The notes beneath the pieces were generated by a model. That model saw only the letters and a program-made list of their open reading frames with translations, had not been told where the DNA came from and ran no database searches. DNA of 64,000 nt from Catonia carolina (taxonomy: Eukaryota; Arthropoda; Insecta; Hemiptera; Achilidae): positions 2,667,501 through 2,731,500 of the forward strand of contig JAQMRL010000016.1 of assembly GCA_035578175.1 (NCBI GenBank), written 5' to 3'. Below are positions 1-10,803 of this stretch, one piece after another. The position numbers and the translations under genes are program-made. Every line of letters starts with the position of its first letter. Position 1 is the first letter of the stretch.

Positions 1-613
1 ATTGACTATTGACATATTATTTTTGATTATTTTGACTGAGTATTGTTTGACAAGGTCAGCGGTTTTTACAACTTCTGAGCTTCAATGAAACATGATAGTA
101 CACGAGATTCTATTAATCCAAATTAATATTCAATCGTTGAAGGCAAACCCAACTTATTTATTTGTACCGAAGGTTAAGTTGTAAGTTGTAAAACATAACC
201 TCAAATTCGGAATTGAAATTTATTTAAAGCCGGGTTTTTAAAAACAGTTCAAATGTATAAAATACTCACCCATTGTTAAACAAGCAAATTCTTCCCTTCC
301 CAAATAATATTTTGAAAGATGCCCGTGACTTAATTGAGCAATTTGTTGAAAATAAATGTGTCATAGTTTGTAAAGAAAGGTAGCCAGTATAAATTTGAAG
401 TATTAAACTAAGTCCAAGCGGTTAAATGGTTCATGTAAAGAAATCTATTAGACATTTTCTGTAGCATTGTCTTGTGCTGTTGCTGATTACAGGTGAAAAT
501 GATTGGCTAGAAGTAACCATTGATATGAAAATATGTCCACATTGGTACATGCATGTATGGTGAATTACATTGTATTTCAGTTGGACCTAATGTTATTGTT
601 TTCGTGTGCGCAG

Positions 614-757
614 GCAGCCTTGAAGTACACCACAACGTAAATTACTTGAGATACCATCCTGTGCTGGGACTGAATCTTAAATATCATTGGAAAAGGAAGT
701 CTCATTGACAATTCAGTATCCAAGAAAACTAGCCAATTAAGTGAATTTTCATTAAAG
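614..757 (+). other. Candidate 5' non-coding exon (144 bp), copy 1
   Basis: A 144-bp block preceded by a pyrimidine-rich acceptor (TTCGTGTGCGCAG) and followed by a donor (AAAG|GTATGT). It is repeated with about two substitutions and no indels at 25195, 42503 and 45335, while the sequence after the donor drifts. One frame encodes a short open stretch ending ...WKRKSH and a stop. The frame that would run into the downstream gene ATG has no upstream Met. I infer an untranslated exon of the zinc-finger genes, with splicing unproven. A second conserved stretch at about 495-545, after GCTGATTACAG, may be another exon. Confidence 0.45.
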
Positions 758-959
758 GTATGTTAATGTTAGTTTTATTTCATTAAAATTGATATTTTGT
801 GAAATTCATTGTAATTTTTTCGGTTTTGATGTTCTGCTAAAGAGAAAAATTTAAAAAGGAATTTGTGCATACAGAATTAATAGTATTTGTGACTGTCTAT
901 GGGAAAAGGGACCCAAGTCAAAAGTAAGGTTATGAGTGATTCTTGCAGACAAATTAATG

Positions 960-1470
960 CTGAAACAATTATATTTAAGATTGCAGCGTTAATATGCACT
1001 TTAGAGCAAAATTGTATGCAATACAAGTTGTAGAGAATTTAAAAACCTACAACTTTTATTTCCAACATTTATTTAGTACAACGCTTTGTTTAGCAGAAGT
1101 TAGCAATTTTCTGTTTTTTTTTCTCATGAAAACATGTGAAAAAATTGTTTTTTAAGATTTCAGCCTTAGCATGCATTTTACAACAAAAGTGTATATAATC
1201 TAATTTATAAGAAAATTAAAACCTCAACAACTTTTATTTAGAGCATTTTTCTCTACAGAACCTAGTTTAGTGTGAAAGAGTCATATCCGTATTTTTAACC
1301 CAAACTAAGCTATTGTTTTTGTTTTGCGTGTTTCATTAATGATTAAAATAAGGTTATGTTTATTGAGGTTAGTTTTTTGTTTATTTCTAATGTTTTATTA
1401 CTAATGTTAGGTTATATTGTAATTATTTACATTTGCAAAAGAAAGTTGTGTGTGTTTTACACCAGATTTT
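960..1470 (+). mobile_element. Helitron-like element copy H1, 3' half
   Basis: The 3' half of the dominant ~0.92-kb family. It ends with the internal inverse motif (degraded, AAAGAAAGTTG) and the terminal CACCAGATTTT. It lies in the putative intron downstream of exon block 1. It is paired with the inverted copy starting at 1812 and is shared with unit C (42845-43352). Confidence 0.7.
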
Positions 1471-1811
1471 CTTTCACCGTTATTTATAAAAAAAGTTTCA
1501 GATGAAAGTGGGTTAATATTTCATGGAGATGATATTGTTCAATTGGTGTTTACTCTCTTTGTCTCTGTCAGATGTCATCTCTTACTGATGTAACATTGTG
1601 TGCTGAATCATGTGATCTCTTCAAATAATTCATATCTGAAATAGTTAACATCCTGTAACAGATTTTTTTGAGGTCATCTCAAATGTAAAAATTCATAAAC
1701 TGACAAAGAATTAAAAAATTTTATTGTAATTTTACGTACAAGATAAAAGGTTTGTTTTTTATTTTAACAAATTGTATTTCTATTTGAATTAATACTAAGG
1801 AAACTAATCTA

Positions 1812-4780
1812 AAAAAATCTGGTGTCAAAAACTCACACAACTTTCTCTTGCCAATGAAAATAATTAACAATGTAACGTAACATTAGTAATAAAACATTAG
1901 AAATAAACAAAAAACTAACCTCAATAAACAAAACCAAATTTTAATCATGAGTGAAAAACACAAAATGAAAATCAACTTTAGTTTGCCTTAAAAATACAGA
2001 AAATCACTCATTGACGCTAAACTAGGCTCTGTATTTTTCACCCATTTTTGTGAGAGAAGAAACAGAAAATCGCCGATTACCGCTAACCTAAACGTTATAC
2101 AAAAAAGTGTTTCAAATAAAAGTTGTAGGATTTTTAATTCTCTAATTGTTTTATGATATAAATTTTAGCGCTAAAATGCATGTTAGCCATAATTTTGAGA
2201 AAAACAATATGTTTATGTGAAAACAGTTTCACCAAGAATTTCAGGAGACATTGCGCCTACCCTATTTCGTAGAGCATAAAAATTTAGTAAACCAGGCGAT
2301 TTTTAAAAAAAATCGTAGGACCAGTTTTTTAGAAAATCGGAAAAAAGTGAAAAATGACGCGAATAAACTACTACTTCCGGTTGACCGATTTTGATGAAAA
2401 TGTTCGTGTCGCGTTCGGTGGTGGTATGTAACTTTAGTTTCAAGTTCGTACGGTGTTCCATTCTTGAGATTTTCCGTTTACACACACACACACTCACAGC
2501 TGAATCACTAAAAACATGTTTTGTGGGTTCAGGGGACAAAAAATGTTACGTTACATTCGTAACATTAGTAATAAAACATTAGAAATAAACAAAAAACTAA
2601 CCTCAATAAACAAAACCAAATTTTAATCATGAGTGAAAAACACAAAATGAAATTCAACTTTAGTTTGCCTTAAAAATACAGAAAATCACTCATTGACACT
2701 AAACTAGGCTCTGTATTTTTCACCCATTTTTGTGAGAGAAGAAACAGAAAATCTCCGATTACCGCTAACCTAAACGTTATACAAAAAAGTGTTTCAAATA
2801 AAAGTTGTAGGATTTTTAATTCTCTAATTGTTTTATGATATAAATTTTAGCGCTAAAATGCATGTTAGCCATAATTTTGAGAAAAACAATATGTTTATGT
2901 GAAAACAGTTTCACCAAGAATTTCAGGAGACATTGCGCCTACCCTATTTCGTAGAGCATAAAAATTTAGTAAACCAGGCGATTTTTAAAAAAAATCGTAG
3001 GACCAGTTTTTTAGAAAATCGGAAAAAAGTGAAAAATGACGCGAATAAACTACTACTTCCGGTTGACCGATTTTGATGAAAATGTTCGTGTCGCGTTCGG
3101 TGGTGGTATGTAACTTAAGTTTCAAGTTCGTACGGTGTTCCATTCTTGAGATTTTCCGTTTACACACACACACACTCACAGCTGAATCACTAAAAACATG
3201 TTTTGTGGGTTCAGGGGACAAAAAATGTTACGTTACATTCGTAACATTAGTAATAAAACATTAGAAATAAACAAAAAACTAACCTCAATAAACAAAACCA
3301 AATTTTAATCATGAGTGAAAAACACAAAATGAAAATCAACTTTAGTTTGCCTTAAAAATACAGAAAATCACTCATTGACGCTAAACTAGGCTCTGTATTT
3401 TTCACCCATTTTTGTGAGAGAAGAAACAGAAAATCGCCGATTACCGCTAACCTAAACGTTATACAAAAAAGTGTTTCAAATAAAAGTTGTAGGATTTTTA
3501 ATTCTCTAATTGTTTTATGATATAAATTTTAGCGCTAAAATGCATGTTAGCCATAATTTTGAGAAAAACAATATGTTTATGTGAAAACAGTTTCACCAAG
3601 AATTTCAGGAGACATTGCGCCTACCCTATTTCGTAGAGCATAAAAATTTAGTAAACCAGGCGATTTTTAAAAAAAATCGTAGGACCAGTTTTTTAGAAAA
3701 TCGGAAAAAAGTGAAAAATGACGCGAATAAACTACTACTTCCGGTTGACCGATTTTGATGAAAATGTTCGTGTCGCGTTCGGTGGTGGTATGTAACTTAA
3801 GTTTCAAGTTCGTACGGTGTTCCATTCTTGAGATTTTCCGTTTACACACACACACACTCACAGCTGAATCACTAAAAACATGTTTTGTGGGTTCAGGGGA
3901 CAAAAAATGTTACGTTACATTCGTAACATTAGTAATAAAACATTAGAAATAAACAAAAAACTAACCTCAATAAACAAAACCAAATTTTAATCATGAGTGA
4001 AAAACACAAAATGAAAATCAACTTTAGTTTGCCTTAAAAATACAGAAAATCACTCATTGACGCTAAACTAGGCTCTGTATTTTTCACCCATTTTTGTGAG
4101 AGAAGAAACAGAAAATCGCCGATTACCGCTAACCTAAACGTTATACAAAAAAGTGTTTCAAATAAAAGTTGTAGGATTTTTAATTCTCTAATTGTTTTAT
4201 GATATAAATTTTAGCGCTAAAATGCATGTTAGCCATAATTTTGAGAAAAACAATATGTTTATGTGAAAACAGTTTCACCAAGAATTTCAGGAGACATTGC
4301 GCCTACCCTATTTCGTAGAGCATAAAAATTTAGTAAACCAGGCGATTTTTAAAAAAAATCGTAGGACCAGTTTTTTAGAAAATCGGAAAAAAGTGAAAAA
4401 TGACGCGAATAAACTACTACTTCCGGTTGACCGATTTTGATGAAAATGTTCGTGTCGCGTTCGGTGGTGGTATGTAACTTAAGTTTCAAGTTCGTACGGT
4501 GTTCCATTCTTGAGATTTTCCGTTTACACACACACACACTCACAGCTGAATCACTAAAAACATGTTTTGTGGGTTCAGGGGACAAAAAATGTTACGTTAC
4601 ATTCGTAACATTAGTAATAAAACATTAGAAATAAACAAAAAACTAACCTCAATAAACAAAACCAAATTTTAATCATGAGTGAAAAACACAAAATGAAAAT
4701 CAACTTTAGTTTGCCTTAAAAATACAGAAAATCACTCATTGACGCTAAACTAGGCTCTGTACAGAAAAATGCTCTCAATG
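1812..4780 (-). mobile_element. Helitron-like element copy H2, internally expanded
   Basis: A minus-strand copy starting with its 3' terminus (rc CACCAGATTT, inverse motif ACTTTCTCTTGCC at about 1839). Its interior has become a tandem array (1876-4761). The unit C counterpart (43739-43978) has the same outer ends, down to GCTCTGTAGAGAAAAATGC, but no array, so the array arose in unit A or was lost in C. The 5' end is truncated. Confidence 0.7.
1876..4761 (+). repeat. 682-bp tandem array, 4.2 copies
   Basis: Copies start at 1876, 2558, 3240, 3922 and 4604 (partial), with exact 682-bp spacing. They differ at only a few sites; for example, copy 1 reads AACTTTAGT where the later copies read AACTTAAGT. 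The unit is a chimeric piece of the Helitron-like element joined through a novel ATGTTACGTTACATTCG junction. It is closest to the copy at 10040-10520, which suggests recombination or conversion between the two. The small open frames in each copy are not credible genes. Confidence 0.95.
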
Positions 4781-6296
4781 AAAGTTGAGCCGAGCCCCCA
4801 ATTGGAAGCTTTGGCTCCTTTCGCCCATGATAGCTTTAAATTTGTTTTACTTTTAATTCAACTGCACTCTACTTTTATAAAACGACGTATCCAAACAAAT
4901 CAAGTACTGAAATCCTAATCTGTTCTACTTTAATACTGGACCCGTGCAAACTAGGCTTAATGTTGTTATAAAAATTATTGGTACGGTTAAGTTCACTTGT
5001 AAGATGCTTCAAATCATACTTTAATAAAAACCGAATAATGTGAGATTTTTGAGGATGTAACATTGGGTGAAGTTATTTGTACTTATTTCCACTGACTGTT
5101 GTCAAATATTTTGTTCTATAAAATTTAATTCCTTTTTAGTTCAATTGTAATTTTAACCAATGCGAATAAAGTATTTTCAAACGTATCACCACATACAGTT
5201 GCGCTATCTAGCGACAGTTTTCCATTTACAATCTTGACGCTTTTCATTTTATGGTGGGAAAAGAAGTTGATTGCGTGTTAGTAAATTAACTTGGAGAGAA
5301 CAATTAGTACTATTAAACAGTAATAGGTTATTATAGAAAATTGGATCGTGGATTCAAGAATCTGCAGTCGACCATACTAACTGATTGGTAAATTCTGTTT
5401 TTGTTTTATTCATCAGATGAAGTGTATTCAAATATTTTCAGGTTATGTGTGAGAAGCGAAACTTATTGCGAACACGGTTAAATGAAAAGTTTAATAGAGA
5501 ATGTGTAATTATTCCAATCAAGTGTAATCAAGTGATCAGTTGTGAAAACGATTCGGTCAGTGTTTAATTTGGCTCTGACGGACATTTTTGTTTAACGAGG
5601 TCAGACGGTTTTTACAACTTTACGAGCTTCATGAAAACATCATTATAGTATCCGAGGTTCTATTAATCGGTGAAAGGGAAACCAACTTATTTATGTATAC
5701 CGAAGATTAACTTTGAGGGGTAAATCATAACCTCAAACTTTGAAAATGGAAAGGTTCCTAAAATTGGTTTTCAAAAAGTTCAAACACATAAAATAATCAC
5801 TGATTGTTTAACAAGCAACATCTTCTCTTCTCAATTAATATTTGGGAAGATGCCCGTGACTTAACTTAGTAATTTGTTGAAAATAAATGTGGCACTTTGT
5901 ATAGAAAGAAGCTAGTAAAAGATTGTGCTATATCGCATTTCATACGATGATTTTGTTCCACATCTCATAAAAAATTATATTGCTATCGCTAGTAAATTTT
6001 GCTGCAAGTCAATTTTTATTAATATAGTCTATGTATAGTTAATTAAAGAAAAAAAACCATCGTAAGCTTACCTTGAGTGAATATACTCTTAATTATTCGT
6101 GTAATGCAATAAAGTCAGGTGTTGATCACCTACAAAGGGTTTGTACTACACGAAATCATTTTGAATGTAACAGTGAAATATACAAACAAAAAGATGGGCA
6201 AATTTCAATGGGAGCTCCACTACGTTTAATTTCATCAGAAATTTAGAGTATTTTGAAGACATTATGTTACTATATCTAATACGATTCATACACATT
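4781..6296. other. Unit A regulatory block and unclassified spacer
   Basis: No gene is seen. 4781-4860 matches 43979-44050. About 4985-5925 is the conserved block with the GCGCTATCTAGCG element. Near 5925-6070 the sequence departs from unit C, which has an extra 1.6 kb here including exon block 4. From 6075 it rejoins unit C at about 46770. Confidence 0.6.
5197..5217 (+). promoter_or_regulatory. Conserved GCGCTATCTAGCG element, unit A
   Basis: A short GC-rich motif in AT-rich DNA at the head of a conserved block (about 4985-5725) that precedes the exon blocks. It is one mismatch from the insect CTCF-type core GCGCCATCT. It is followed at a fixed distance by a conserved CTGCAGTCGACC stretch and a donor-like GATTG|GTAAAT. 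A regulatory role is inferred from repetition only. Confidence 0.35.
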
Positions 6297-6450
6297 GTCC
6301 ACGGAGGTGGCCCAGTGGTTAGCACGCTCCGCTGCAAAGCTGAGGTATCTGGTTCGATTCCTGGCCAGGGTGTGGAAAATTATTACAAGTCCAAACGCAG
6401 TGTAGTCACTAATAACCAAGATGTTGATATGACTTAAAAAAACTAAAAAA
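6297..6450 (+). mobile_element. tRNA-derived SINE (family I), unit A
   Basis: The tRNA-like head has an A box (TGGCCCAGTGG) and a B box (GGTTCGATTCC) at normal spacing. A ~60-bp body and an A-rich tail (CTTAAAAAAACTAAAAAA) follow. It is shared with unit C (46987-47141). The attached tail argues against a working tRNA gene. Confidence 0.7.
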
Positions 6451-6877
6451 ATTGGTGTGAAACACTCACACTACTCTCTCATGCCAATGTAGATAATGAA
6501 CAATATATGTTATGTTTATTCATGAGTAAACAGTGTAAAATTAAAAGCATAACCTAATTGAAATCATGAGTAAATGATGTGAAACGAAAGTCAACCCAGC
6601 TGTAGAATTTAAAAATATGGAAAATCACCAATTGGCGCTAAAGTAGGCTCTGCAGCAGAAAATGCTTGAAAGAATAGTTGTAGATATTTGAAATTTTTAT
6701 AACTTTGTATTATATGTAAAATTTTTGTTGTAAAGTGCATACTACTGGCGCAATCTTGAAAAATCTCATTTATTTACTGATTTTGATGAAAAGTTACTGA
6801 AAATCACTAATTGCCACTAGACTAAGCGTTGTACAGAGAAAGTTTGAAATAAAAGTTGTCAAAACAGTCCGATTTTT
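6451..6877 (-). mobile_element. Helitron-like copy H3, partial
   Basis: A minus-strand 3' portion starting at the terminal GGTGTGAAACACTC hairpin and ending inside the element, where a plus-strand copy (H4) begins. It is matched by the first part of 47143-48069 in unit C. Confidence 0.7.
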
Positions 6878-7718
6878 ACTTTCTCTTGCCTATATAAATA
6901 TATAGGAAGGAATTGTTGTTTCATATCAATTTTTCGAAATCGAGTTTTTACTGGATCTACAAGTTTTCAGACCCACCAAACCCAAAAAACATGCTTTTAG
7001 AGATTGGTCTGTGTGTGTGTGTGAACAGAATATCTCAAGAAGGGAACATCGTATGAACGTGAAACTTGAAACTTTAGTTACATACCACTACCGGACCTGA
7101 CACGAACATTAGCATCAAAATCTGTGAACCGGAAGTAGTAGTTTATTCGAAAAATTTTTATACTTTTTTGTGAATTTCTCAAAAACTGTTCTTATGATTT
7201 TGTTTTAAGAAAAAATTAAGTAAATTTAAGTAAAAATTTTTTTTTAAGTTTACAAGTTTAATATGCATTTAAGCGCAAAAAATTATGTAATACAAAATTA
7301 AGAGAATTAAAAATTCTAAAACATTAATGTCAAACATGTTTTTGCATAACGATTAGTTTAGCGGTAATTAGCGATTTTCTTTTTTTTCTCACGAATGCGT
7401 GTGAAAAATCAATTTTTTTAAGATTTCGACCTTAGTATGAATTTTACGACAAAAGTATATATATATTCAAATTTATAGGAAAGTAAAAGATGTACAACTT
7501 TTATTTAAAGCATTTTTCTGTACAGAGCCTAGTTTAGTGTGAAAGAAAGATTTTCCGTATTTTGAAGTCAAACAGGTCGATTTTTGTTTTGCGTCTCACT
7601 CATGATTAAAATAAGGTTAGTTTCTTGTTTATTTCTAATGGTTTATTACTAATGTTAAGTTACATTGGTAATTATTTGCATTGGGAAGAGAAAGTTGCAT
7701 GAGTGTTTCACTCCAGAT
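6878..7718 (+). mobile_element. Helitron-like copy H4
   Basis: A plus-strand copy with 5' motif ACTTTCTCTTGCC at 6878, GT microsatellite, inverse motif GGGAAGAGAAAGT and terminal CACTCCAGATTT. It is absent from unit C and represented only by its 3' end in unit B (25412-25929). Confidence 0.8.
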
Positions 7719-7727
7719 TTTTTTTAC

Positions 7728-8330
7728 TTATTTTCTTGCAAAATAAGCAGCAACAGAAAGTTGCTATTGCAACTAAACTAAGCATTGTACAGAATACAAT
7801 AATTGGTATTAAATTTGAAATAAAAGTTGTAGGTTTTTAAATGTGCTACAATTTTGATTGTATACACTTTTGCCCTAAATGCATATTAAGGCCGCAATCT
7901 TTAAAACTATTTTTTTTCCAATGAGAGCACAGCCTGCCCAAGAATTTCAGCAATAAGTGCCTACATGATCACATAGATCATAAAAATTTTATTATTAAAT
8001 GTGGCGTTTTAAAAAAAAGAACACTAATAGCTGTTTTTGGGAAATCACAAAAAATTGAACAATGACACTAATAAACTACTTCTTTCTCTTAAGCAATTTA
8101 ATGAAAATGTTCGTGTCAGGTCCTTTAGTAGTACCTAACTTACGTTTCAATATTGTACAATGTTCCATTCTTAAGATATTTTTTTCACACACACCAAGAC
8201 CAATCGCTGAAAATATGTTTTTTGGGTTCAGCTACTCTGAAAACATATATATCCGGTGAAAACTCGTTTTCAAAAATCAACATGAAAACAATACTTTATT
8301 TCCAATATATTTATATAGGCAAGAGAAAGT
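7728..8330 (-). mobile_element. Helitron-like copy H5, partial
   Basis: A minus-strand 5' portion ending at the rc start motif (GGCAAGAGAAAGT). It shares the junction with the preceding plus copy (TTACTTATTTTCTTGCAAAA) with unit B (25935-26541), so this inverted pair predates the A/B split. Confidence 0.75.
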
Positions 8331-8400
8331 GAGTCATAAATCATAGCTCACTATATGACATGATTGCTTATTTCATTTGATACCGGCGTGGGTCATTTTT

Positions 8401-9331
8401 ACTTTCTCTTGCCTATATGAATATATAGGAAGGAAAGTACCTATTGTTTTCATGTCGATTTTAAGAAATCGAGTTTTCACCGGATCTATACGTTTTCAGA
8501 CCCCCTGAACCCAAAAAACATGTTTTAAGCGATTGGTCTGTGTGTGTATGTGTGTGAACAGAATATCTCAAGAACGGAACATCGTACGAACTTGAAACTT
8601 AAAACTTAAGTTACATACCACTACCGGACCCGACACGAACATTTTCATCAAAATCGGTCAACCGGAAGTAGTAGTTTATTCGTGTAATTTTTCACTTTTT
8701 TGTGATTTTCTCAAAATTTGGTCCTACGATTTTTTAAAAAATGGCCTAGTTTATTCAATTTTTTATTCTCTAGAGGCTAGGGTAGGCACCATGTTTGCTG
8801 AAATTCTTGGTGAGGCTGTTTTCACGTAAAAACAGTGTTTTTTTAAGATTACGGCTTTATTATTCATTTTAGCGCAAAATTTTATGTAACAAAAGTTGTA
8901 GAAAATTTAAAATCCGACAACTTTTATTTCAAACATTTTTTTGTATAACGCTTAGTTTAGCAGTAATTAGCGATTTTCTGATTTTTTTCTCACGAAAACG
9001 TGAAAAATCGATTTTTTTAAGATTTCGGCCTTAGAATACATTTTACGACAAAAGTGTTTATAACAAATTTTATAGAAAATAAAATAATCTACAACTTTTA
9101 TTTAAAGCATTTTTTACTACAGAGTCTAGTTTAGCGTGAAATAGTGATTTTCTGTATTTTTAAGCCAAACTGAGTTCGACTTTCATTTTGTGTCATTCAC
9201 TCATGATTAAAATAAGGTTATGTTTTGAGGTTAGTTTTTTGTTTATTTCTAATGTTTTATTACTAATTTTAGGTTTATTGTTTATTATTTGCATTGGCAA
9301 GAGAAAGTTGTGCGAGTGTTTCACACCAGAT
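8401..9331 (+). mobile_element. Helitron-like copy H6, full length
   Basis: A 931-bp complete copy. It has ACTTTCTCTTGCC at the 5' end, a GT-rich tract at about 8539, inverse motif GGCAAGAGAAAGT at about 9296, then a GTGTT-type loop hairpin ending CACACCAGATTTTTT. It forms a tail-to-tail pair with H7. Confidence 0.85.
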
Positions 9332-9726
9332 TTTTTGTTATGTTTAAGGCAAAATGATGCATTTGTTGTGAAACCAAAATTTATAGTATGTAACAAAGTT
9401 TCAGAGGAAAAATAAAAGTACTGTACCAAATACTAGTGCTTGTATAGTATAGGCCGGGTAGAATAACCAATTATTCTAATGTATCGTCAGAATGATGGAA
9501 ATTACGAATGTTATATTGTTTTTTATTGCTAATGTGTGTACATTGCAATCTGTCCCAATGAGATGAGATGGGAATGATGTGTATGACGTATAAAGGAGGT
9601 GTAGTCTTGCACTGACTCAGGCCAATTATTCCTGCGAGGGTGTGGTTAATTGAACCTTAACCATCAAAGTACACCGGTAACCACTGTCTAGTATTCAAAT
9701 GCATATAAAAGTAAAACCTAGTAAAA
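9332..9726. other. Spacer with SINE (family III) remnant, unit A
   Basis: 9340-9500 is spacer shared with 26605-27650 and 48130-48320. About 9519-9706 is the body of a minus-strand SINE, without its tRNA head, that is intact at 57444-57763. The sequence at 9425-9445 is the empty target of the Tc1-like insertion in unit B. Confidence 0.65.
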
Positions 9727-10610
9727 CTGGTGAGAAACACTCACACAGCTCTCTCTTGCCAATGCTAATAATTAACAGTAATTCTAACATTAGTAATAAA
9801 AGTTTGTAAATAAACAATGACATCAATAAACATAACCTAATTTTAATCATGAGTGAAAGACGCAAAATGAAAATCAATCTCAATTTGGCATACGGAAAAT
9901 CACTTTTTCACGCTAAACTAGGCTCTGTAGAGAAAAATGCGTAAAAGAAAAGTTGTAGATCTTTTAATTTCCTATAAATTTGATTATATACACTTTTTCG
10001 TAAAATGCATACTAAGGCCGAAGTCTTTAAAAAAATCAATTTTTCACCCATTTTTGTGAGAGAAGAAACAGAAAATCGAAAAGTGTTTCAAATAAAAGTT
10101 GTAGGATTTTTAATTCTCTACTTGTTTTATGATATAAAATTTAGCGCTAAAATGCATGTTAGCCATAATCTTGAGAAAAACAATATGTTTATGTGAAAAC
10201 AGTTTCACCAAGAATTTCAGGAGACATTGCGCCTACCCTATTTCGTAGAGCATAAAAAATTTAGTAAACCAGGCGATTTTAAAAAAAAATCGTAGGACCA
10301 GTTTTTTAGAAAATCGGAAAAAAGTGAAAAATGACGCGAATAAACTACTACTTCCGGTTGACCGATTTTGATGAAAATGTTCGTGTCGCGTTCGGTGGTG
10401 GTATGTAACTTAGGTTTCAAGTTCGTACGGTGTTCCATTCTTGAGATTTTCCGTTTACACACACACACACACTCACAGCTGAATCACTAAAAACATGTTT
10501 TGTGGGTTCAGGGGACAAAAAATGTGTATAACTGGCGAAAACTGGATTTCGAAAAATTGACAAGAAAACAATACTTTCCTTACTATATGTTCATATAGGC
10601 CAGAGAAAGT
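9727..10610 (-). mobile_element. Helitron-like copy H7
   Basis: A near full-length minus copy whose interior (10040-10520) is the closest relative of the 682-bp array unit. It ends with rc start motif CCAGAGAAAGT. It lies 190 bp upstream of the gene 1 ATG exon and is shared with unit C (48525-50091). Confidence 0.8.
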
Positions 10611-10685
10611 AAAAAGATGATGCCAAAGAATTGAACTAAATTATATCTGGCATTGACTAAATTAATTTTATTAAAAAAAGTCTAA

Positions 10686-10733
10686 AACCATCACACAACT
10701 TTTTCTTGCCAATGTAAATAATGAACAATATGT
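10686..10733 (-). mobile_element. Helitron-like terminal fragment upstream of gene 1
   Basis: A short 3'-terminal fragment (CACACAACTTTTTCTTGCC) found immediately upstream of all three genes (also 28237-28280 and 50175-50221). It was therefore present before the duplications and may lie within the last intron. Confidence 0.6.
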
Positions 10734-10803
10734 ATTCGTGATGCGTGGCAGTGCCACAGGTGTTTCTGTCATTAAATATAATAAAATGTGTTGTTGTTTT
10801 CAG

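Noticed and set aside
2303..4585. Identical 78-aa minus and 63-aa plus open frames repeated four times.
   Set aside because: They are carried by the 682-bp tandem array, overlap each other on opposite strands, include the GT/CA microsatellite as VCVC, and are disrupted in most dispersed copies of the same element.
6300..6370. tRNA gene call from good A and B boxes (also at 33940, 46990, 49000 and 57740).
   Set aside because: Each is followed by a non-tRNA body and an A-rich tail, and several have target-site duplications, so they are SINE heads.
10738..10803. Upstream in-frame start (GTG/ATG at 10738-10741) for the zinc-finger genes.
   Set aside because: The segment ends in a classic acceptor (GTTGTTGTTTTCAG). 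The upstream sequence differs between the paralogues, being Helitron-like or mariner DNA.
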